From Pseudomonas azotoformans (lineage in GTDB: Bacteria > Pseudomonadota > Gammaproteobacteria > Pseudomonadales > Pseudomonadaceae), in the NCBI RefSeq assembly GCF_001579805.1, contig NZ_CP014546.1, forward strand, positions 434,001 to 498,000: DNA of 64,000 nt, read 5' to 3'. A program made the translations under genes and the position numbers. Shown one piece after another: positions 32,881 through 49,964 of this stretch. The notes beneath the pieces are model-generated. The model saw only the letters and a list, made by a program, of their open reading frames with translations. It had not been told where the DNA came from and did no database searches. The stretch's first letter is position 1. Each line of letters starts with the position of its first letter.

Positions 32881-34800
32881 TTAGACGTCAGCTGCCGGGC
32901 CGCCGATCGGGGTCTCAGGGCGTTCGTTCTGAACCACTGGCGGAGTGCCAGAGGTGCCCGAACCACCTTCCCAATCACGAGGCTCACGTGGAGCGCGACC
33001 GGCCATGATGTCGTCGATCTGGTCGGCATCAATGGTCTCGTACTTCATCAGCGCATCCGCCATGGCATCCAGCTTGTCGCGGTTGTCCGTGAGGATCTGC
33101 TTGGCCGTGCCGTAGCACTGGTCGATGATGCTGCGCACTTCGGAGTCGATCAGCTTGGCGGTCTCACCGGAGAAGCTGGCGCTTTGACCGCCACCGCCAC
33201 GACCCAGGAACACTTCGCCTTCTTCCTCGGCATACATCAAAGGACCGAGTTTTTCCGACAAGCCCCACTTGGTCACCATGTTCCGTGCAATCTGGCTGGC
33301 ACGCATGATGTCGTTGGAAGCGCCGGTGGTGACACCGTCGAAGCCCAGGGTCATTTCTTCAGCAATACGACCGCCGTACAGCGAGCAGATCTGGCTGATC
33401 AGTGCGCGCTTGGAGAGGCTGTAACGGTCCTCTTCCGGCAGGAACATGGTCACACCCAATGCCCGACCACGAGGGATGATCGACACTTTGTAGACCGGGT
33501 CATGCTCAGGCACGACGCGACCAACGATAGCGTGACCGGCTTCGTGATAAGCGGTGTTCTGTTTCTCTTTCTCGGACATGACCATGGACTTGCGCTCGGC
33601 GCCCATCATGATCTTGTCTTTTGCCAGTTCGAACTCTTTCATTTCAACGATGCGCTTGCCGGTACGAGCCGCAAACAGCGAAGCCTCGTTGACCAGGTTG
33701 GCCAGGTCCGCACCGGAGAAGCCAGGCGTACCACGGGCAATCACGGCCGGAGCCACGTCGTCGCCCATTGGCACTTTGCGCATGTGTACTTTCAGGATCT
33801 GTTCGCGACCACGGATATCCGGCAAGCCAACCACAACCTGACGGTCGAAACGGCCCGGACGCAGCAACGCAGGGTCCAGTACATCCGGACGGTTGGTTGC
33901 AGCAATCACGATGATGCCGTCATTCATTTCGAAGCCGTCCATCTCAACCAGCAACTGGTTAAGAGTCTGCTCACGCTCATCATGACCACCGCCCATGCCG
34001 GCGCCACGATGGCGACCAACGGCGTCGATTTCGTCGATGAAGATGATGCATGGTGCATGCTTTTTAGCCTGTTCGAACATATCGCGAACACGGCTGGCGC
34101 CTACACCGACAAACATCTCGACGAAGTCAGAACCGGAAATGGTGAAGAAAGGCACCTTGGCTTCGCCGGCAATTGCCTTGGCCAGCAAAGTTTTACCGGT
34201 ACCCGGAGGACCGACCATCAGTACACCGCGAGGAATGCGGCCACCCAGGCGCTGGAACTTGCCTGGATCACGCAGGAACTCGACCAGCTCGCCCACTTCT
34301 TCCTTGGCTTCGTCGCAACCGGCAACGTCAGCCAGGGTGGTTTTCACCTGATCTTCGGAGAGCAGGCGTGCCTTGCTCTTGCCGAAGCTCATAGGCCCGC
34401 CCTTGCCCCCTGCACCGCCTTGCATCTGGCGCATGAAGAACATGAACACGGCGATGATCACCAGGATCGGGAAGCTGGCAACCAACAATTGGGTCCAGAT
34501 GCTTTGCTGCTCAGGCTGCTTGCCTTCGACCACCACGTGGTTATCCACCAGGTCGCCGATCAGACCGTTGTCCTGGATCGCCGGACGAATGGTCTTGAAG
34601 CTGTCGCCATCGTTGCGTTTGCCGGTGATCACGTAGCCATCAACCGCTACGCGCTCGACCTTGCCATCCTTAACTTGCTGGATGAAGTCGGAATAGTTGA
34701 GGGTCTGCGGCTCGTTAGGGCTGGAGAAGTTGTTCATCACCGTCACCAGGACAGCCGCGATGATCAACCACAGGATCAGATTCTTTGCCATATCGTTCAA
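32881..34800 (-). CDS. ftsH: ATP-dependent zinc metalloprotease FtsH
   Basis: A 639-residue membrane protease that removes misfolded membrane proteins and regulators. It has two N-terminal transmembrane helices flanking a periplasmic domain, an AAA+ module with GPPGTGKT, and the zinc site HEAGH. The TTG at 34800 is used because GAGGG lies 7 bases upstream; the ATG three codons later (MAKNLILWL) has a poorer spacing. It follows rlmE in the same direction, as usual. Confidence 0.95.
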   Translation of the reverse strand: MNDMAKNLILWLIIAAVLVTVMNNFSSPNEPQTLNYSDFIQQVKDGKVERVAVDGYVITGKRNDGDSFKTIRPAIQDNGLIGDLVDNHVVVEGKQPEQQSIWTQLLVASFPILVIIAVFMFFMRQMQGGAGGKGGPMSFGKSKARLLSEDQVKTTLADVAGCDEAKEEVGELVEFLRDPGKFQRLGGRIPRGVLMVGPPGTGKTLLAKAIAGEAKVPFFTISGSDFVEMFVGVGASRVRDMFEQAKKHAPCIIFIDEIDAVGRHRGAGMGGGHDEREQTLNQLLVEMDGFEMNDGIIVIAATNRPDVLDPALLRPGRFDRQVVVGLPDIRGREQILKVHMRKVPMGDDVAPAVIARGTPGFSGADLANLVNEASLFAARTGKRIVEMKEFELAKDKIMMGAERKSMVMSEKEKQNTAYHEAGHAIVGRVVPEHDPVYKVSIIPRGRALGVTMFLPEEDRYSLSKRALISQICSLYGGRIAEEMTLGFDGVTTGASNDIMRASQIARNMVTKWGLSEKLGPLMYAEEEGEVFLGRGGGGQSASFSGETAKLIDSEVRSIIDQCYGTAKQILTDNRDKLDAMADALMKYETIDADQIDDIMAGRAPREPRDWEGGSGTSGTPPVVQNERPETPIGGPAADV

Positions 34801-34991
34801 TTAACTACCCTCTGAAGCAAGCTCCGCTACTGGCGCGCGCTTCGCATGATATTCACCGGCCTAACTTACTACATTACCTACAACTCTGGCAGGCGCCGTC
34901 TGTAACCCTTTGTGAAACTTTGACTACACAATATTCGTAAAGCTTCGTGACGAAAGCGATATAAAAAAACCTATCGCCCTCCTCGAATTCC

Positions 34992-35642
34992 TCAAAAACG
35001 CTCTTCACTCGCAGCGCCTTCCACCCCGCGGAAGCCGCGGCACAGCAGGTACTGCTCCCGAGACCTGTCCCGGGAAGAGTCAGGCTTACGCGTTTGCACC
35101 TTGTCGAACAGCTTGCGGATGTTCTTGTGGTACTCGTCAAAGCCTTCACCCTGGAAGACCTTCACCAGAAAATCACCACCTGGGCGCAGAACCCGACCCG
35201 CCAAATCCAACGCCAGCTCACAGAGGAACATTGCGCGCGGCATATCGACGGCCGGTAATCCACTCATATTGGGGGCCATGTCGGAAATCACAAGGTCTAC
35301 CTGCGAATTTCCCACAGCCTCGAGGATTTGAGCGAGCACGGCATCCTGGGTGAAGTCACCATGAACAAAGGTCACATCCGGGATACTGTCCATTTCCAGG
35401 ATGTCGGAAGCGATCAAGCGGCCCTGCCCACCAATCAGACGACTGGTCACCTGGGACCAACCACCTGGGGCTGCACCGAGATCGATAACGCTCATGCCTG
35501 GGCGGATCAACTTATCCTTGTCCTGAATCTCCAGCAGCTTGTAGCTGGCCCGGGAACGGTAGCCGTCCTTCTGCGCCTTTTTGACGTAAGGATCGTTGAA
35601 ATGTTCTTGTAGCCACTTAAGGCTGGTTTTGGAACGGGCCAC
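34992..35642 (-). CDS. rlmE: 23S rRNA 2'-O-methyltransferase RlmE
   Basis: A 216-residue FtsJ/RrmJ-type enzyme that methylates U2552 in 23S rRNA. The SAM motif [14 protein letters not shown] is intact, as are catalytic K-D-K-E positions in the segments SYKLLEI, ISDMAPN and VKVFQGEGF. The start is a GTG at 35642. It is divergent from yhbY and upstream of ftsH, the typical arrangement. Confidence 0.95.
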   Translation of the reverse strand: MARSKTSLKWLQEHFNDPYVKKAQKDGYRSRASYKLLEIQDKDKLIRPGMSVIDLGAAPGGWSQVTSRLIGGQGRLIASDILEMDSIPDVTFVHGDFTQDAVLAQILEAVGNSQVDLVISDMAPNMSGLPAVDMPRAMFLCELALDLAGRVLRPGGDFLVKVFQGEGFDEYHKNIRKLFDKVQTRKPDSSRDRSREQYLLCRGFRGVEGAASEERF

Positions 35643-35748
35643 GGGCCACCTCGAAAAATAAAACGGGTCGTGATTAACTGGGCGGTCCCGGACTCGCTCG
35701 GGTAAACTGGCCGCCGCTTTTTACAAGATCAGACGCAGGGGTCAGATT

Positions 35749-36057
35749 ATGCCGCTCACTCAAGAGCAGAAGAAACAGTACAAATCCATTGGCCACCATC
35801 TGAAACCAGTTCTGATTGTGGCAGATAACGGTTTGACTGAAGGTGTGTTAGCCGAATTCGAACGTGCGCTGAACGATCATGAACTGATCAAGATCAAGGT
35901 CAACATCCTTGACCGCGAAGCGCGCCTGGCTGCCATTGCAGAACTGTGCAAGGTAGGCAAAGCGGACCTGGTCCAGGTCATCGGCAAGATGGCGCTGCTG
36001 TATCGCAAGAACTTCAGCGTCAACAAGCAACTGTCGAACGTACATCGCTTCAAATGA
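35749..36057 (+). CDS. yhbY: Ribosome assembly RNA-binding protein YhbY (CRM domain)
   Basis: A 102-residue single CRM-domain protein. Conserved features are KKQYKSIGHHLKPVLIVADNGLTEGVL and the GxxG-type loop VGKADLVQVIGKMALLYR. YhbY associates with pre-50S particles. It is the only plus-strand gene between the rlmE and greA groups. Confidence 0.94.
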   Translation: MPLTQEQKKQYKSIGHHLKPVLIVADNGLTEGVLAEFERALNDHELIKIKVNILDREARLAAIAELCKVGKADLVQVIGKMALLYRKNFSVNKQLSNVHRFK

Positions 36058-36080
36058 TGACTTTCAAATAACAGCAAGGG

Positions 36081-36485
36081 TCACGGGCGTGCTTCGCGCG
36101 CCCCGCCACTCCATCCCGGTGCAGGCTGTAACACCAGCACCAGGCCGGAAAACCCTAGCACAAGATAGCTGAATAGCTGCCAGCGCAACGCTTCCGGCAG
36201 CCAGACATGCACAATGCAATACATTGCACACGCATACAGTGCCATCAACAGCAGTTGCCCGCGAATATCCCGCCACAAACTTCCCAAGCCTTCAGCCTTG
36301 ACCAGCACCAACGCCTGGAGCGTCACGCACGCCGCCGCAAAGGCAACCAGCAACGCACTGAGTAATCCATCGATCTCATCGATCAGCAACGGTGCCAGGC
36401 CAATCAGGCCCAGCGCCGGCAAAACACCAATGTGCAGCAACCACAGGCCCCCCACCCAAAGCATCTGGGAGAGCTGCCAAAGCAT
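36081..36485 (-). CDS. DUF4149 membrane protein
   Basis: A small hydrophobic protein of 134 residues when started at the ATG at 36485 (MLWQLSQMLWVGGLWLLHIGVLPAL). It has four probable transmembrane segments. A longer start at 36536 would overlap the end of greA and add a charged leader that does not look like the family. The start codon lies directly behind a GC-rich hairpin (about 36487-36511) following greA. No function is known for the family. Confidence 0.8.
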   Translation of the reverse strand: MLWQLSQMLWVGGLWLLHIGVLPALGLIGLAPLLIDEIDGLLSALLVAFAAACVTLQALVLVKAEGLGSLWRDIRGQLLLMALYACAMYCIVHVWLPEALRWQLFSYLVLGFSGLVLVLQPAPGWSGGAREARP

Positions 36486-36513
36486 GGCGCCCGCACGAAG
36501 CGGGCGCCTTCTT

Positions 36514-36986
36514 TCAGATGTGACGAACTTCAACAATCTCGTACTCGGTCACGCCGCCAGGCGTTTTGACAGACACCACATCACCCTCTTCCTTGGCAAT
36601 CAAGGCGCGGGCCAGCGGAGAACCGACAGAGATCTTGCCGAGTTTGAAGTCAGCTTCGTCCTCACCAACGATGTGGTAGACCACGCTTTCGTCCGTCTCG
36701 ACGTTGGCGATTTCCACGGTCGTGCCGAAAATCACCTTGCCGGTCTTCGGAATGGTCGTCACGTCGATGACCACCGAGTTCTGCAGGCGGCCTTCGATAT
36801 CACGGATCCGCGCCTCGACCATACCTTGCTGCTCGCGAGCAGCGTGGTATTCGGCGTTTTCCTTCAAGTCACCCAGCTCGCGGGCCGTACCGATGTCCTG
36901 GCTCAGCTTTGGACGTACGACCTTGGTCAGGTGGGCGTGCTCCTCTTCCAGGGCCTTGAAGCCCTGGACGGTCATTGGGTATTTGG

Positions 36987-36990
<4 letters not shown>
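36514..36990 (-). CDS. greA: Transcription elongation factor GreA
   Basis: A 158-residue factor that rescues backtracked RNA polymerase by stimulating transcript cleavage. The N-terminal coiled coil includes [24 protein letters not shown] with its acidic tip, and the C-terminal FKBP-like domain has [18 protein letters not shown]. Its start overlaps the carB stop by four bases (ATGA), so it is coupled to carB. Confidence 0.96.
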
Positions 36991-40208
<3,218 letters not shown>

Positions 40209-40313
40209 GGGTTTGTCACTCAAATCCGCAGGTCAGTCGGCAAGCCGTCTTGAACAATCTTTGAAGAGCCTGCGGGGGCCGCCGACATTCGGGGCCGCCC
40301 GCAGGCCGCTCAG

Positions 40314-41450
40314 TCAGCGTCGCTTGGCCATCTCATTGATGAAACGGTCGAACAGCGGCGCTACGTCGTTCGGGCCCGGGCTCGCTTCAGGGTGGCCCTG
40401 GAAGCTGAACGCGCTCTTGTCGGTGCGCTCGATGCCCTGCAGGGAGCCATCGAACAGCGACTTGTGAATGGCGCGCACGTTGCTCGGCAGGGTGGCTTCA
40501 TCCACCGCAAAACCGTGGTTCTGGCTGGTGATCATCACGACGCCAGTGTCCAGGTCTTGTACCGGGTGGTTGGCACCGTGGTGGCCGTGGCCCATTTTCA
40601 GGGTCTTGGCGCCGGAGGCCAGGGCCAGCAGTTGGTGACCGAGGCAGATACCGAATACCGGAATCTCGGTTTCCAGCACGTCCTTGATCGCCTGGATGGC
40701 ATAGTCGCATGGCTCAGGGTCACCTGGGCCGTTGGACAGGAACACGCCGTCCGGCTGCAAGGCGAGTACGTCGCTGGCAGGCGTTTGCGCCGGCACCACA
40801 GTCACGCGGCAGCCGCGCTCGACCAGCATGCGCAGGATGTTGTACTTGACGCCGTAGTCGTAGGCCACAACGTGATAAGGCAGGTCAGCAGCTTCGATGG
40901 TCGCATGGCTGTCGGTCTTCAAGTCCCAGACAGTCGAGCGCCATTCGTACTTCTCTTTGACGCTGACGACTTTCGCCAGGTCCATGCCTTTCAGGCCTGG
41001 GAAACCTTGCGCTGCGGCAATCGCCGCCTCTTCGGAGATATTGTCACCGACCATGATGCAGCCGTTCTGCGAGCCTTTTTCACGCAGGATGCGTGTGAGG
41101 CGGCGCGTATCGATACCGGCGATCGCCACAACATTGTTGGCTTTCAAGTAATCGGACAGCGACATCGTGTTACGCCAGTTGCTCGCGACCAGTGGCAGGT
41201 CACGAATCACCAGACCGGCAGACCAGACGCAATCAGACTCGACGTCTTCCGGTGTAGTACCGGTATTGCCGATGTGCGGATAGGTCAAGGTAACGATCTG
41301 TTGGGCGTAGGAAGGATCGGTAAGGATTTCCTGATAGCCGGTCATGGCAGTGTTAAACACTACCTCTCCAACGGTCTGACCGTCGGCTCCAATGGCTTCG
41401 CCGCGAAAAATGCTGCCATCAGCAAGGGCGAGTATGGCTGGCTTAGTCAA
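40314..41450 (-). CDS. carA: Carbamoyl-phosphate synthase small subunit
   Basis: A 378-residue glutaminase subunit that feeds ammonia to CarB. The class I amidotransferase nucleophile is in GICLGHQ, and the His-Glu pair is near [14 protein letters not shown]. The TTG at 41450 is chosen because GGGAGG lies 5-8 bases upstream and the product then matches family length. A strong hairpin with a T tract lies about 50 bases upstream. Confidence 0.95.
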   Translation of the reverse strand: MTKPAILALADGSIFRGEAIGADGQTVGEVVFNTAMTGYQEILTDPSYAQQIVTLTYPHIGNTGTTPEDVESDCVWSAGLVIRDLPLVASNWRNTMSLSDYLKANNVVAIAGIDTRRLTRILREKGSQNGCIMVGDNISEEAAIAAAQGFPGLKGMDLAKVVSVKEKYEWRSTVWDLKTDSHATIEAADLPYHVVAYDYGVKYNILRMLVERGCRVTVVPAQTPASDVLALQPDGVFLSNGPGDPEPCDYAIQAIKDVLETEIPVFGICLGHQLLALASGAKTLKMGHGHHGANHPVQDLDTGVVMITSQNHGFAVDEATLPSNVRAIHKSLFDGSLQGIERTDKSAFSFQGHPEASPGPNDVAPLFDRFINEMAKRR

Positions 41451-41501
41451 GAAGACCTCCCGTAAATAAAGCCTGAAAGGGCGATCGCAGGTGTAAAAAA
41501 G

Positions 41502-41534
41502 CGGAGTGACGTATGGACACGTCACTCCGCTTAT
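41502..41534 (-). terminator. Terminator-like hairpin in the carA leader
   Basis: On the minus strand AAGCGGAGTGACG pairs with CGTCACTCCGCTT and runs into TTTTTT, ending about 50 bases before the carA start. A separate terminator already follows dapB, so this one could be an attenuator of carAB if the promoter lies upstream of it. Confidence 0.75.
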
Positions 41535-41664
41535 TCACTGAATTATTCTGCGCGCTTTTAGTGAACACACTAAAGCTGTAGCTTACAGAAAAAGGCTTTT
41601 TTGGTCCACCGCTAATGAGCCTTAAAGGCAGGGGAATGCGACAGGACGTCGCTTAGCGGGTAAA

Positions 41665-41701
41665 AACGAGGCCTAAGCATAAGCTTGAGGCCCCGTTTTA
41701 G
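41665..41701 (-). terminator. Terminator of dapB
   Basis: The AAAACG and GGCC segments at 41665-41676 pair with GGCC and CGTTTT near 41690-41701, giving a stem with a T tract on the minus strand. It begins right after the dapB stop. Confidence 0.75.
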
Positions 41702-41708
41702 CTACTGA

Positions 41709-43651
<1,943 letters not shown>

Positions 43652-43969
43652 AAGTCTTTGCACTCTTATAGGACGTTCAGCCAGACCCTCCTGAGCCTTG
43701 CCAAACTCGTTGAGCCCCAATACAGGCCCGGACCCAACTCACGTCAATTCAACGATCCTGGTCATTACTACTTTTAGCCAGGTACCCGGCCAAAAATGCG
43801 GTATTTACTGCTCGGAAAGCAGGAGCATTCCCGATCACACCGCCAACATCCGAACACTGTCGCATGCTGTAAAAATTCGCATACCCCAGACACGCCAACG
43901 CGGGAGCAAGCTCCCGCGCGGCGACATCCTACCAGTCACCGCTTGATAGCGGTCAACCGGGCGACCAAC
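43652..43969 (-). other. dnaK-dnaJ intergenic region with a REP-like palindrome
   Basis: This 318-base stretch holds no convincing gene. It contains a perfect 9-bp palindrome CGCGGGAGC/GCTCCCGCG (43899-43907 with 43910-43918) without a T tract. That sequence resembles the core of the REP elements common between Pseudomonas genes. Such an element may protect the dnaK mRNA end or end transcription weakly. Confidence 0.55.
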
Positions 43970-45886
<1,917 letters not shown>

Positions 45887-45988
45887 GATTTACTCTCCCG
45901 AAACTTGAATTTGGTTGCCGCAGCAGTGGTGGCTAACTGCGGTAGCACTTAAACGCTTGACTTATAGATGGGGGCTTTGCAGCGTATT

Positions 45989-46549
45989 TCAAGCCTGCTC
46001 ATCAATAGAAGGCGAAACCGGTGCAGGCGCCTTGCTCACGACGACCATCGCCGGGCGCAGCAGGCGACCATTGAGCAGATAACCCTTCTGGAACGTTTTG
46101 AGCACGCTGTTGGGCTCCAGGTCATGGCTTTCCTGCATGGCCATGGCTTGGTGATGCTCAGCGTTGAACGGCTCGCCGCCTTGTGGATCGATCGCTTCCA
46201 GCTGATAACGCTTCAGGGTGTCCTGGAACATTTTCAGGGTCAGTTCGATCCCTTCGCGCATCGGGCGGATGTTTTCGTCGTCCGGGTTGGACAATTCAAG
46301 GCCACGCTCCAGGCTGTCGATGATCGGCAGCAAGTCATTGGCGAATTTTTCCAACGCGAATTTGTGAGCCTTTTCTACATCCTGCTCGGCACGGCGGCGG
46401 ACGTTCTGCAGATCAGCGGCAACACGCAAAGACTGGTCCTGCGCAGCGGCCAATTGCTCTTCGAGCACTTGCACACGAGTCGCCAGCTCATCGCCGACAG
46501 CCGAATTGGCGTCTGGAGTTTGCGTATCCTGCGTCTGTTCGTCAGCCAT
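45989..46549 (-). CDS. grpE: Nucleotide exchange factor GrpE
   Basis: A 186-residue exchange factor that releases ADP from DnaK. It has an N-terminal long coiled coil (about 20-85) and the family block [33 protein letters not shown]. It is the first gene of the grpE-dnaK-dnaJ set and follows a consensus heat-shock promoter. Confidence 0.96.
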   Translation of the reverse strand: MADEQTQDTQTPDANSAVGDELATRVQVLEEQLAAAQDQSLRVAADLQNVRRRAEQDVEKAHKFALEKFANDLLPIIDSLERGLELSNPDDENIRPMREGIELTLKMFQDTLKRYQLEAIDPQGGEPFNAEHHQAMAMQESHDLEPNSVLKTFQKGYLLNGRLLRPAMVVVSKAPAPVSPSIDEQA

Positions 46550-46602
46550 AGTTTTCTCCTTTCAAAATCATGCGCGAACTCAACTCGCGCTTCTGTTCCG
46601 GT

Positions 46603-46630
46603 ATATGGGGCCACAATTTCCAGGTTCAAG
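46603..46630 (-). promoter_or_regulatory. Sigma-32 heat-shock promoter of grpE-dnaK-dnaJ
   Basis: On the minus strand CTTGAA (46630-46625) is followed after 14 bases by CCCCATAT (46610-46603), a near-perfect match to the RpoH consensus. It lies about 55 bases upstream of the grpE start. Confidence 0.88.
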
Positions 46631-46763
46631 GGCGCAGGCGTTACCAAAAGTCTTTCGAATGACCTTCATCAATTCCTGCGTGGTCATTCCTGGTTGCGCT
46701 TAGAAATATCCAGATTCAAGCAAATCGAGCTAAGCGACAGGATTGTCAGCCCCGAATAAAACA

Positions 46764-46779
46764 CTGTATAAATAACCAG
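46764..46779 (+). promoter_or_regulatory. LexA (SOS) box of recN
   Basis: CTGTATAAATAACCAG fits the LexA pattern CTG-N10-CAG with an AT-rich centre and lies 25 bases before the recN ATG. RecN is a classic SOS gene. Confidence 0.82.
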
Positions 46780-46803
46780 ACCTAAAGCCTGGGAGCGGCC
46801 GTC

Positions 46804-48477
46804 ATGCTCGTGCACCTGTCCGTACATAACTACGCCATCGTTGAACATCTGGATCTCGAACTGGATCGCGGGATGAGCGTAATCACAGGCGAAACCGGCG
46901 CCGGCAAGTCGATCATGCTCGACGCCCTGGGCTTGACCCTGGGTGACCGCGCCGACAGTGGTGTGGTGCGCCCGGGTGCGGACAAGGCCGATATCCTGGC
47001 CACCTTCGACCTGGCGGATATTCCCGAGGCGGAGGCCTGGCTGGCCGAGCGCGACCTCAATAATGAAGGGCCGTGCATCCTGCGCCGGGTCATCACGGCG
47101 GAAGGCCGCTCACGCGGGTATATCAACGGTACGCCCTGCCCGCTTGGCGACTTAAAGGCCCTGGGCGAACTGTTGATCGATATCCACAGCCAGCATGAAC
47201 ATCAATCCCTGCTGAAAACCGACACCCATCGCCGCCTGCTTGATGAGTACGCTGGCGCCACAGACCTGGCCCGCCAGGTGCAACTCGCCGCCCAGCGCTG
47301 GCGCCAGACTCGCCAGGAGCTGGAGCGACTCTCCAACTCCGGCGATGAACAACGCGCCCGCCATCAATTGCTCAGCTATCAACTCGAAGAGCTGGAAAGC
47401 CTGGGCCTGGGCGAGACCGAACTGGAGCAGCTTGAGCAGGAACACAAGAACCTCACCAACGCGGAAACCCTGCTGGGCATTTGCCGCCAGGTGGTAGAGC
47501 AATGCAGTGAGAGTGACTCCGGCAATGTGCTCAATGCACTGACCGCCAGCCTCAATCGCCTCTCTAGCGTGAACAGCGCCTCCGGCTCGTTGAGCGAGGC
47601 CACCACCTTGCTGACCAGCGCACAGATTCAAGTAGAGGAAGCCGTCGGCGAGTTGAATCGCTTCCTGGACCACTTCGATGCCGACCCGGCGCGCCTGCAG
47701 GACATAGAAGAACGCCTGGATACCATCTATACCCTGGCGCGCAAACATCGCATCCAGCCCACCGAAGTGGCGACGATGCAGCAAAAGCTGCTGGATGAAA
47801 TCGAGACGCTGAACGCCAACGATGAATCCATCGAACGACTGGGTGACGAGCTCGCCTCTTTCGCCCGGCATTACCAGGAGAAAGCACGCGAACTGAGTGA
47901 CCTGCGCCAACAAGCAGCGACGAGCCTAGCCAACGCAGTGGAGCTGGAGATCCAACGCCTGGGCATGCCTGGCGGGCGCTTTACCATTGAATTGCGCACC
48001 AACGCCAGTAACGAACTGCAGCCCCACGGGCTGGAGCAGGTCGAGCTGCTGGTCAGCGCCAACCCCGGCCAACCGCTCAAGGCGCTGGCGAAAGTAGCCT
48101 CCGGCGGCGAACTGTCGCGAATCAGCCTGGCCATCCAGGTGATCACTGCGCAAACCTCTCGAGTGCCAACGCTGGTGTTTGACGAAGTTGATGTGGGGAT
48201 TGGTGGGCCGACGGCAGAAATTGTTGGCCAGTTGTTGCGACGCCTGGGGGATAGAGGCCAGGTGCTGACAGTCACCCACTTGCCGCAAGTGGCGGCCCAG
48301 GGGCATCAGCACCTGTTTGTACACAAGGTACGCGGCAGCGATGCAACACACACAGCCGTGTCCAAGCTGAATAAGTCGGAACGCGTTGAAGAAGTGGCGC
48401 GCATGCTCGGCGGGATCGATTTGACCAAGGAGTCGTTGGCGCACGCGAAGAAAATGGTCGTGGCGGCAAAAGCCTGA
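46804..48477 (+). CDS. recN: DNA repair protein RecN
   Basis: A 557-residue SMC-like ATPase for double-strand break repair. Walker A is GETGAGKS, two long coiled-coil arms span about 150-370, and the C-terminal half has LSRISLAIQVI and VFDEVDVGIGG. The ATG at 46804 opens MLVHLSVHNYAIVEHLDLEL. It is divergent from grpE and preceded by a LexA box. Confidence 0.97.
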   Translation: MLVHLSVHNYAIVEHLDLELDRGMSVITGETGAGKSIMLDALGLTLGDRADSGVVRPGADKADILATFDLADIPEAEAWLAERDLNNEGPCILRRVITAEGRSRGYINGTPCPLGDLKALGELLIDIHSQHEHQSLLKTDTHRRLLDEYAGATDLARQVQLAAQRWRQTRQELERLSNSGDEQRARHQLLSYQLEELESLGLGETELEQLEQEHKNLTNAETLLGICRQVVEQCSESDSGNVLNALTASLNRLSSVNSASGSLSEATTLLTSAQIQVEEAVGELNRFLDHFDADPARLQDIEERLDTIYTLARKHRIQPTEVATMQQKLLDEIETLNANDESIERLGDELASFARHYQEKARELSDLRQQAATSLANAVELEIQRLGMPGGRFTIELRTNASNELQPHGLEQVELLVSANPGQPLKALAKVASGGELSRISLAIQVITAQTSRVPTLVFDEVDVGIGGPTAEIVGQLLRRLGDRGQVLTVTHLPQVAAQGHQHLFVHKVRGSDATHTAVSKLNKSERVEEVARMLGGIDLTKESLAHAKKMVVAAKA

Positions 48478-48507
48478 TCGGACAATTTTCCTTCTTTATA
48501 GAAAGCA

Positions 48508-48533
48508 CGAAGGCGACCCTAGGGTCGCCTTCG
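48508..48533. terminator. Bidirectional hairpin between recN and fur
   Basis: A 12-bp perfect stem CGAAGGCGACCC/GGGTCGCCTTCG with a two-base loop lies between two convergent genes. A T-rich stretch follows on the plus strand. Confidence 0.7.
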
Positions 48534-48564
48534 ATCGTTTTGCAGAGAGAATCTGCAGCGCTTG

Positions 48565-48969
48565 TTACTTTTTCTTACGGATGTACAGGACCAGATTATG
48601 GTCAACCAGATCGAAGCCATGTTCCTCAGCAATCTTGTGCTGCAGCGCTTCGATTTCCGGGCTGGTGAACTCGATAACCTCATTGGTATCCAGGTCCACC
48701 ATGTGATCGTGATGACCACCGTCAGCCAGTTCAAATACTGCATGACCGCCGTCGAAATTATGACGAACCACCAGCCCTGCGGCTTCAAACTGGGTCAGTA
48801 CACGGTAAACCGTGGCCAGGCCGACGTCCTCGTTAGACTCCATCAGCGCCTTATAGACATCCTCGGCACTCATGTGACGCTGCTCAGCAGAATCGAGCAT
48901 TTGTAGAATCTTGACTCGTGGCAGAGTCACTTTGAGACCGGCTTTGCGTAGTTCGCTATTTTCAACCAT
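48565..48969 (-). CDS. fur: Ferric uptake regulator Fur
   Basis: A 134-residue metal-dependent repressor. It has an N-terminal winged helix (LKVTLPRVKILQML to ATVYRVLTQFEAAG) and a metal-binding C-terminus with the His-rich GGHHDHMVD. There is no cysteine in the protein, so the CxxC structural zinc site of Escherichia coli Fur is missing; this is also true of other Pseudomonas Fur proteins. The ATG at 48969 opens MVENSELRKAGLKVT. It is divergent from bamE. Confidence 0.96.
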   Translation of the reverse strand: MVENSELRKAGLKVTLPRVKILQMLDSAEQRHMSAEDVYKALMESNEDVGLATVYRVLTQFEAAGLVVRHNFDGGHAVFELADGGHHDHMVDLDTNEVIEFTSPEIEALQHKIAEEHGFDLVDHNLVLYIRKKK

Positions 48970-49067
48970 GGTTAGCTTTCTCGCGGATGCTGCTTCGCAG
49001 CTTCTCTTAATACGGGTATGATCGGCGTTTACGTTGTCCCAGCCAAGATAGTGGAAGTCGCCCACCG

Positions 49068-49595
49068 ATGCAAAACACCAAGCTCTTGCTAACCAGTTTC
49101 ACCTTTGTGGGACTGCTCGCACTCGCCGGTTGTTCATTCCCCGGGGTTTACAAAATCGACATCCAGCAGGGCAATGTCGTCACGCAGGACATGATAGACC
49201 AGTTACGCCCCGGAATGACCCGACGGCAAGTACGGTTTATCATGGGTAACCCCCTGCTGACCGACACTTTCCATGCCGATCGCTGGGATTATCTCTACAG
49301 CCTCCAACCTGGTGGCGGTGAACGCCAACAGGAGCGCGTCAGTGTCATTTTCAATGGCAATGACCAGCTTGTCAGCCTGTCCGGTGACTTCATGCCCGGC
49401 GTGAGCCGTGATGAAGCCTTGCTCGGCAAGGACAACGGCACCAACGTCACTGCGCCTGCGCAGGAAGGCGAGAAGCCGAAATCCGAAGTGCCGGCCAAGC
49501 CAGGCTCTCTGCTCGACAAGATCCAGAAAGACGTCGATGGCGTGGAAACGGTTCCCGTCCCAACGCCACAACCTCTGGACACCAGCCCGCAGTAA
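49068..49595 (+). CDS. bamE: Outer-membrane assembly lipoprotein BamE (OmlA)
   Basis: A 175-residue lipoprotein with a signal peptide and lipobox LAGC (lipidated cysteine near residue 22). The BamE core is [35 protein letters not shown] Pro-rich tail of about 50 residues follows. BamE stabilises the BAM complex that inserts outer-membrane proteins. Its place opposite fur is standard in Pseudomonas. Confidence 0.96.
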   Translation: MQNTKLLLTSFTFVGLLALAGCSFPGVYKIDIQQGNVVTQDMIDQLRPGMTRRQVRFIMGNPLLTDTFHADRWDYLYSLQPGGGERQQERVSVIFNGNDQLVSLSGDFMPGVSRDEALLGKDNGTNVTAPAQEGEKPKSEVPAKPGSLLDKIQKDVDGVETVPVPTPQPLDTSPQ

Positions 49596-49611
49596 GTGTG
49601 CGGCGCTCAAC

Positions 49612-49638
49612 AAGAAGCCCGGCACGCCGGGCTTTTTG
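49612..49638. terminator. Bidirectional terminator between bamE and rnfH
   Basis: AAGCCCGGC (49615-49623) pairs with GCCGGGCTT (49626-49634) and is followed by TTTT. It lies between convergent bamE and rnfH. Confidence 0.85.
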
Positions 49639-49661
49639 TTGCCTGCCAGTTGGTGGCCTAC

Positions 49662-49964
49662 CTATGAATTCTGTTGCTTGGCCAGCGCCGCCTTGGCTGC
49701 GCGCAACCTGCGTATTTCTTTAGGGTCTGCCAGCAAGGGACGGTAAATCTCAATGCGATCACCCGCCTGCACACAACGCACTTCAACGTCCGCGACCACA
49801 TTGCCGAATATACCCAAAACGCAGTCAGCCAGATTCAACTCGGGGAATTGCGCTGCAATGCCTGACACTTGCACCGCAGAACGCAGACTGGTGCCAGCCG
49901 GCACCGTTACCGCCAGCAGCATCTGGCGATCCACGGCGGCGTACACCACTTCAATCTCAACCAT
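49662..49964 (-). CDS. rnfH: RnfH family protein
   Basis: A 100-residue ubiquitin-fold protein (UPF0125) of unclear function. It is recognised by its MVEIEVVYA start and the GDRIEIYRPLLADPKEIRRLRA end. The ATG at 49964 lies inside the last codons of ratA, so the two are translationally coupled. Confidence 0.92.
   Translation of the reverse strand: MVEIEVVYAAVDRQMLLAVTVPAGTSLRSAVQVSGIAAQFPELNLADCVLGIFGNVVADVEVRCVQAGDRIEIYRPLLADPKEIRRLRAAKAALAKQQNS

Noticed and set aside
36081..36536. Longer DUF4149 start overlapping greA
   Set aside because: The extra N-terminal residues are charged and overlap greA. The ATG at 36485 gives a normal membrane-protein start.
43899..43918. CRISPR repeat or terminator at the dnaK-dnaJ palindrome
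   Set aside because: It is a single palindrome with no array and no T tract; a REP-like element fits better.
48565..48969. Fur damaged by loss of its CxxC zinc site
   Set aside because: Pseudomonas Fur proteins normally lack these cysteines, so the absence is a lineage feature and not a defect.
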